From positions 1 to 8,133 of the forward strand of contig JAUHWE010000172.1 of the NCBI GenBank assembly GCA_030424825.1: a stretch of 8,133 nt of DNA. Direction: 5' to 3'. Made by a program: the position numbers and the translations under genes. Shown one piece after another: positions 5,989 through 8,133 of the stretch. Source of the stretch: Verrucomicrobiia bacterium (GTDB lineage Bacteria > Verrucomicrobiota > Verrucomicrobiia > Opitutales > Opitutaceae). Each line of letters begins with the position of its first letter. The stretch's first letter is position 1. The notes under the pieces were generated by a model that worked only from the letters and a program-made list of their open reading frames with translations, ran no database searches and had not been told where the DNA came from.

Positions 5989-7248
5989 CTATTCCGAGTC
6001 CCCCGGCTTCAGCCAGCGGCTGAGCCAATCGATGGCGTCGTCCTGCATTTCAATGTTCAGGCTGTGAGGCACGTCGTAGTAGCGGCAAAGAAATTGGTCG
6101 CGGGCGCCCATCTTTTCGTAGATCGAAGCGAGCGTTTTCTCCGCATCCTGCATCCCTTCCAGCGTAAACAGGCGATCCTGGAGGCAGTTGATCACCATCA
6201 AAGGACGCGGCGCATTCAGCGAGGCCACATCGGGCAGATCGAGGTACTGTAGTTGCCCCGGCACGTAAATCATCCAAGTGTGGTTTCGCAGATGGTTTTT
6301 GAGCAAGCTTCCATAGGACGTCATCCAGCCTGCCACTACAGCGGCTTTGATCCGCGGATCCAGACCCGTCAAATGGGCGCTGCGGAAGCCGCCGATTGAA
6401 AGCCCAATGCAGCCGATGCGATCACCGTCCACCTCAGGACGGGTCAACAAGTAGTCAACACTGGCCCGGTCACCCTGAAAAAGAATTCCCGGCCACGTGG
6501 TACCCGCCGTGAAAATCGTTTTCGCCACAAGCGTTTCGTGCGAACTGGCAAAGCGATTGAATCGATGGATGGATTCATCCCGCGTCTCACCTGGCTCCGA
6601 GTCACGCAACTCTCCCGCAAATCGCTCGTTGACCGCAGTCGCATCGATGCGTTGCGAGCCAAAATAGAACCCGTCCGGCACCAGCACCACAAATCCCCTT
6701 CTGGCCAGTTCATCCGCATAGGTCCGTCCCCCATAGGATCGCTCGATGAATCGAGTCAGGATGTCGGGCGGATTCTCTGTTTCGGTAATCTTCTCTTTTC
6801 CAAAATAGTAGAAACCCCCATGATCGTGGATCGCCACCACTGCAGGCGCGGGCTTCTTCAGTCCTTCTGGAATTAAGAGAAACGCTTCCGTCTCCCGATT
6901 CGCTGTTACGGAATAGCGAACTCGGTAGCGGGTAAAGCCATCCCTTGCGACGGTTTCAAGAACCTCCGGATTCAGCGGCCCTCGCAGTGGATTGAAGGCC
7001 AGCAACTCATGCATTTTCGCTCGCCCGTCTGAACTCCATTGCTCGCGGTCATCCCAGTCACGGGCAAGATAGGACAGGGCCGGCGGTTGGTCCTCGGCAT
7101 TCGCTTGAAGCCAAGGGTAGAACTGGCCGACATCTGCCCCAATTTCGGATTCGGTCTGACTAGGGGCTTCCTGGGCTTGAGACAGAGGAACGCCCATAAA
7201 GAGCGAACTCAGTACGATTCGCGAATGCCACCGAAGGTTGAGCGTCAT
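5989..7248 (-). CDS. Exported alpha/beta-hydrolase (acetyl-xylan-esterase / dienelactone-hydrolase-like)
   Basis: A 419-residue secreted esterase-type hydrolase. Residues 1-25 are a signal peptide (LRWHSR, then hydrophobic IVLSSLFMGV, SQA at the cleavage site). The oxyanion-hole motif is HDHGG at 141-145. The nucleophile elbow is GLSIGG with S284 (G-x-S-x-G). The acid is likely D358 in NCLQDRLF, and the catalytic histidine H395 in YDVPHSLN, so the full Ser-Asp-His triad is in order. Related planctomycete and verrucomicrobial proteins are annotated as putative acetyl xylan esterases and sit among sulfatases and other carbohydrate-active enzymes, which fits the flanking genes; the true substrate is not shown. 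ATG at 7248 was preferred because it gives a compact signal peptide. In-frame starts at 7290 (14 residues longer) and 7407 (53 longer) exist, and none has a Shine-Dalgarno. It is divergent from the cytochrome c gene. Confidence 0.87.
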   Translation of the reverse strand: MTLNLRWHSRIVLSSLFMGVPLSQAQEAPSQTESEIGADVGQFYPWLQANAEDQPPALSYLARDWDDREQWSSDGRAKMHELLAFNPLRGPLNPEVLETVARDGFTRYRVRYSVTANRETEAFLLIPEGLKKPAPAVVAIHDHGGFYYFGKEKITETENPPDILTRFIERSYGGRTYADELARRGFVVLVPDGFYFGSQRIDATAVNERFAGELRDSEPGETRDESIHRFNRFASSHETLVAKTIFTAGTTWPGILFQGDRASVDYLLTRPEVDGDRIGCIGLSIGGFRSAHLTGLDPRIKAAVVAGWMTSYGSLLKNHLRNHTWMIYVPGQLQYLDLPDVASLNAPRPLMVINCLQDRLFTLEGMQDAEKTLASIYEKMGARDQFLCRYYDVPHSLNIEMQDDAIDWLSRWLKPGDSE

Positions 7249-7457
7249 ACGGCGGAAACGCTTGCGAGCGGAGAAAAAGGGGCAACTCATAATGACAAGA
7301 ATGACAGATGTCCGAGGATGAACCAAGCCATTTGAACGATAATGGATTGGGATCAGGCGATTGTCATGAGTTCTGGATACCGTTTTTGTATGACGAAAAC
7401 TGTCCATTGCCCCAATTTGCCTTTCGCAATCTAAAACCTGCTTGGAGCGGAGACGGG

Positions 7458-7478
7458 GCTCAGGCTAAAGCCCTGAGC
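7458..7478. repeat. REP-like hairpin palindrome
   Basis: GCTCAGG (7458-7464) pairs perfectly with CCTGAGC (7472-7478) around a 7-base loop, CTAAAGC. It lies in a divergent intergenic region, where a terminator is not expected, and no T-run follows on the plus strand. Its form, a short GC-rich palindrome followed by TACCC, resembles extragenic palindromes dispersed in many genomes. Only one copy is in this window, so the repeat nature is inferred. Confidence 0.4.
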
Positions 7479-7634
7479 TACCCAATCTGAATCATCCTGG
7501 GTTCCCTCGTTGAAATCGTGTCGTCCCCAAGCAGTTCCCTTACCCAAAGCACGGGCTCAATTGGAAGGACAATTCTCCGTTATAAATTGTGTGGATTTTA
7601 CGTCTGAATTCCCACGGAGTCCACTAAGCGACTC

Positions 7635-7644
7635 TTACCGGTAA
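7635..7644. promoter_or_regulatory. Palindromic possible operator TTACCGGTAA
   Basis: A perfect 10-bp palindrome lies 41 bases upstream of the cytochrome c protein start and 21 bases upstream of the -10-like TATACT at 7666-7671. The position fits a regulator site overlapping the -35 region. A palindrome of this length can arise by chance, and no regulator is encoded nearby. Confidence 0.25.
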
Positions 7645-7665
7645 TAATTGCGAAATCCGCCCCTT

Positions 7666-7671
7666 TATACT
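7666..7671 (+). promoter_or_regulatory. Possible -10 element for the cytochrome c gene
   Basis: TATACT differs from the TATAAT consensus at one position and would place transcription start near 7678, leaving a leader of only about 8 bases before the ATG at 7686. No good -35 lies at 16-18 bases (TTGCGA at 7648 is only 12 bases away). If real, the message would be nearly leaderless, consistent with the absent Shine-Dalgarno. Confidence 0.25.
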
Positions 7672-7685
7672 TTGATTTTCTTCGA

Positions 7686-8133
7686 ATGCGTTTCCCCGTC
7701 TCCAGCTTCAGCCTATTATTGGGATTAACCCTTATTAACCAGTTACTTGCTGCCAACACTGGCGACCAAGTTTACCAGTCCTTTCAGAGCGAAGTCGAAC
7801 CGATCCTCGATAGCTATTGCTATGACTGCCATGGGTTTGGGACGAGTAAGGGAGGGGTCACATTGGACGAATTCTCGCCCAAAACGATTCAAGACCACGA
7901 ACTTTGGCTACGGGTCCTGAAAAATGCTCGGGCCCACATCATGCCACCTCAAGAGGAGTTCCAGCCTTCAGCCGAAGAAAGAGATCGGTTGCTGACCTGG
8001 ATCAAAACCGGCCCTTTCGCGCTAGACCTCGAGAATCCCGATCCTGGAAAACTAACGGTCCAGCGCCTCAATCGAATCGAGTACCAGAACACCATCCGCG
8101 ATCTGATGGGGGTGGAGTTCGTGGCGGCGGACG
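7686..8133 (+). CDS. Exported planctomycete-type cytochrome c / DUF1587 protein, 3' end beyond window
   Basis: The first 149 residues of a large exported protein. Residues 1-23 form a signal peptide (LLLGLTLINQLLAA). The mature start carries one c-type heme site, CYDCH (C45, C48, H49), and M86 in HIMPPQEEF is the likely distal heme ligand, the pattern of the planctomycete cytochrome c domain (PSCyt1). From about residue 122, KLTVQRLNRIEYQNTIRDLMGVEF begins a DUF1587 domain. Such proteins normally continue through DUF1592, DUF1588 and DUF1585 domains to roughly 750-900 residues, and are often paired with a secreted DUF1552 protein downstream; neither can be checked here. Members are abundant in Planctomycetota and Verrucomicrobiota and are presumed to work in periplasmic redox chemistry, but the reaction is not established. 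ATG at 7686 gives an immediate, well-formed signal peptide. Confidence 0.9.
   Translation, partial: MRFPVSSFSLLLGLTLINQLLAANTGDQVYQSFQSEVEPILDSYCYDCHGFGTSKGGVTLDEFSPKTIQDHELWLRVLKNARAHIMPPQEEFQPSAEERDRLLTWIKTGPFALDLENPDPGKLTVQRLNRIEYQNTIRDLMGVEFVAAD

Larger units (their letters stand above)
7249..7685. other. Divergent intergenic region, no supported gene
   Basis: This stretch separates the hydrolase start (minus) and the cytochrome c start (plus). The hydrolase frame stays open back to 7407 without resembling the family, so that part is probably leader. The region holds a REP-like hairpin (7458-7478), a 10-bp palindrome (7635-7644) and a -10-like TATACT (7666-7671). TATAAA occurs at 7581-7586 with TTGGAA at 7561-7566, but the 14-base spacing is too short for a standard promoter. 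I see no RNA gene or further coding sequence. Confidence 0.55.

Noticed and set aside
6050..6876. Open frames overlapping the hydrolase (6050-6277, 6064-6252, 6444-6734, 6538-6876)
   Set aside because: Shadows of the hydrolase in other frames, without motifs.
7249..7407. Hydrolase start at 7407 giving 472 residues
   Set aside because: It would bury the signal peptide 53 residues inside; the start at 7248 places it at the N-terminus. The start at 7290 remains possible.
7561..7586. TTGGAA ... TATAAA as a sigma-70 promoter
   Set aside because: The 14-base spacing is too short and the position leaves a 100-base leader with no other support.
1..8133. CRISPR array, tRNA or rRNA gene, insertion sequence
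   Set aside because: No regularly spaced repeats, no tRNA-like cloverleaf segments, and no transposase-like product were seen; the only long repeat is the two-copy hsdS end.

Overview
The window suggests a bacterium of the Planctomycetes-Verrucomicrobia-Chlamydiae superphylum, more likely Verrucomicrobiota or Planctomycetota. The reasons are a secreted formylglycine-type sulfatase, a secreted alpha/beta-hydrolase of the acetyl-xylan-esterase/dienelactone-hydrolase kind, and the start of a 'planctomycete-type' cytochrome c protein (CxxCH followed by a DUF1587-like segment). All three carry signal peptides, a combination typical of polysaccharide-degrading members of these phyla. No start codon in the window has a convincing, correctly spaced Shine-Dalgarno sequence.

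Layout: (1) 2-1258, minus strand: exported sulfatase, its C-terminus cut off by the window edge. (2) 1259-1484: gene-free spacer with a striking cluster of the hexamer CTAGAA/TTCTAG. (3) 1485-5850, plus strand: an accessory, defence-like block that interrupts the exoenzyme genes. It opens with a 112-codon ORF that is an in-frame chimera of the N-terminus of a type I restriction HsdR subunit and the C-terminus of an HsdS specificity subunit. An apparently intact single-chain GmrSD-type nuclease (DUF262 + DUF1524/HNH) follows, and then a second, nearly identical copy of the hsdS 3' end. After that come three tightly packed genes: a HipA-like kinase overlapping a DUF3037 gene by ATGA, and a small DUF6933-like protein. 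(4) 5851-5988: short convergent intergenic region with a hairpin that could terminate transcription from both sides. (5) 5989-7248, minus strand: exported alpha/beta-hydrolase. (6) 7249-7685: divergent intergenic region with two palindromes and a possible -10 element. (7) 7686-8133, plus strand: start of the exported cytochrome c / DUF1587 protein, cut off by the window edge.

Interpretation: the block reads as a decayed type I restriction-modification locus. hsdM, nearly all of hsdR and nearly all of hsdS are gone, leaving a scar ORF that may still supply the old hsdR start region to the nuclease gene 8 bp downstream. A 61-bp repeat of the hsdS end (59/61 identical) brackets the nuclease, suggesting that it moved in, or was retained, by recombination at hsdS ends. 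The kinase-DUF3037-DUF6933 trio behind it looks like a translationally coupled module of unknown function. It is the best candidate in the window for an undescribed system, but nothing in the sequence alone proves a defence role.
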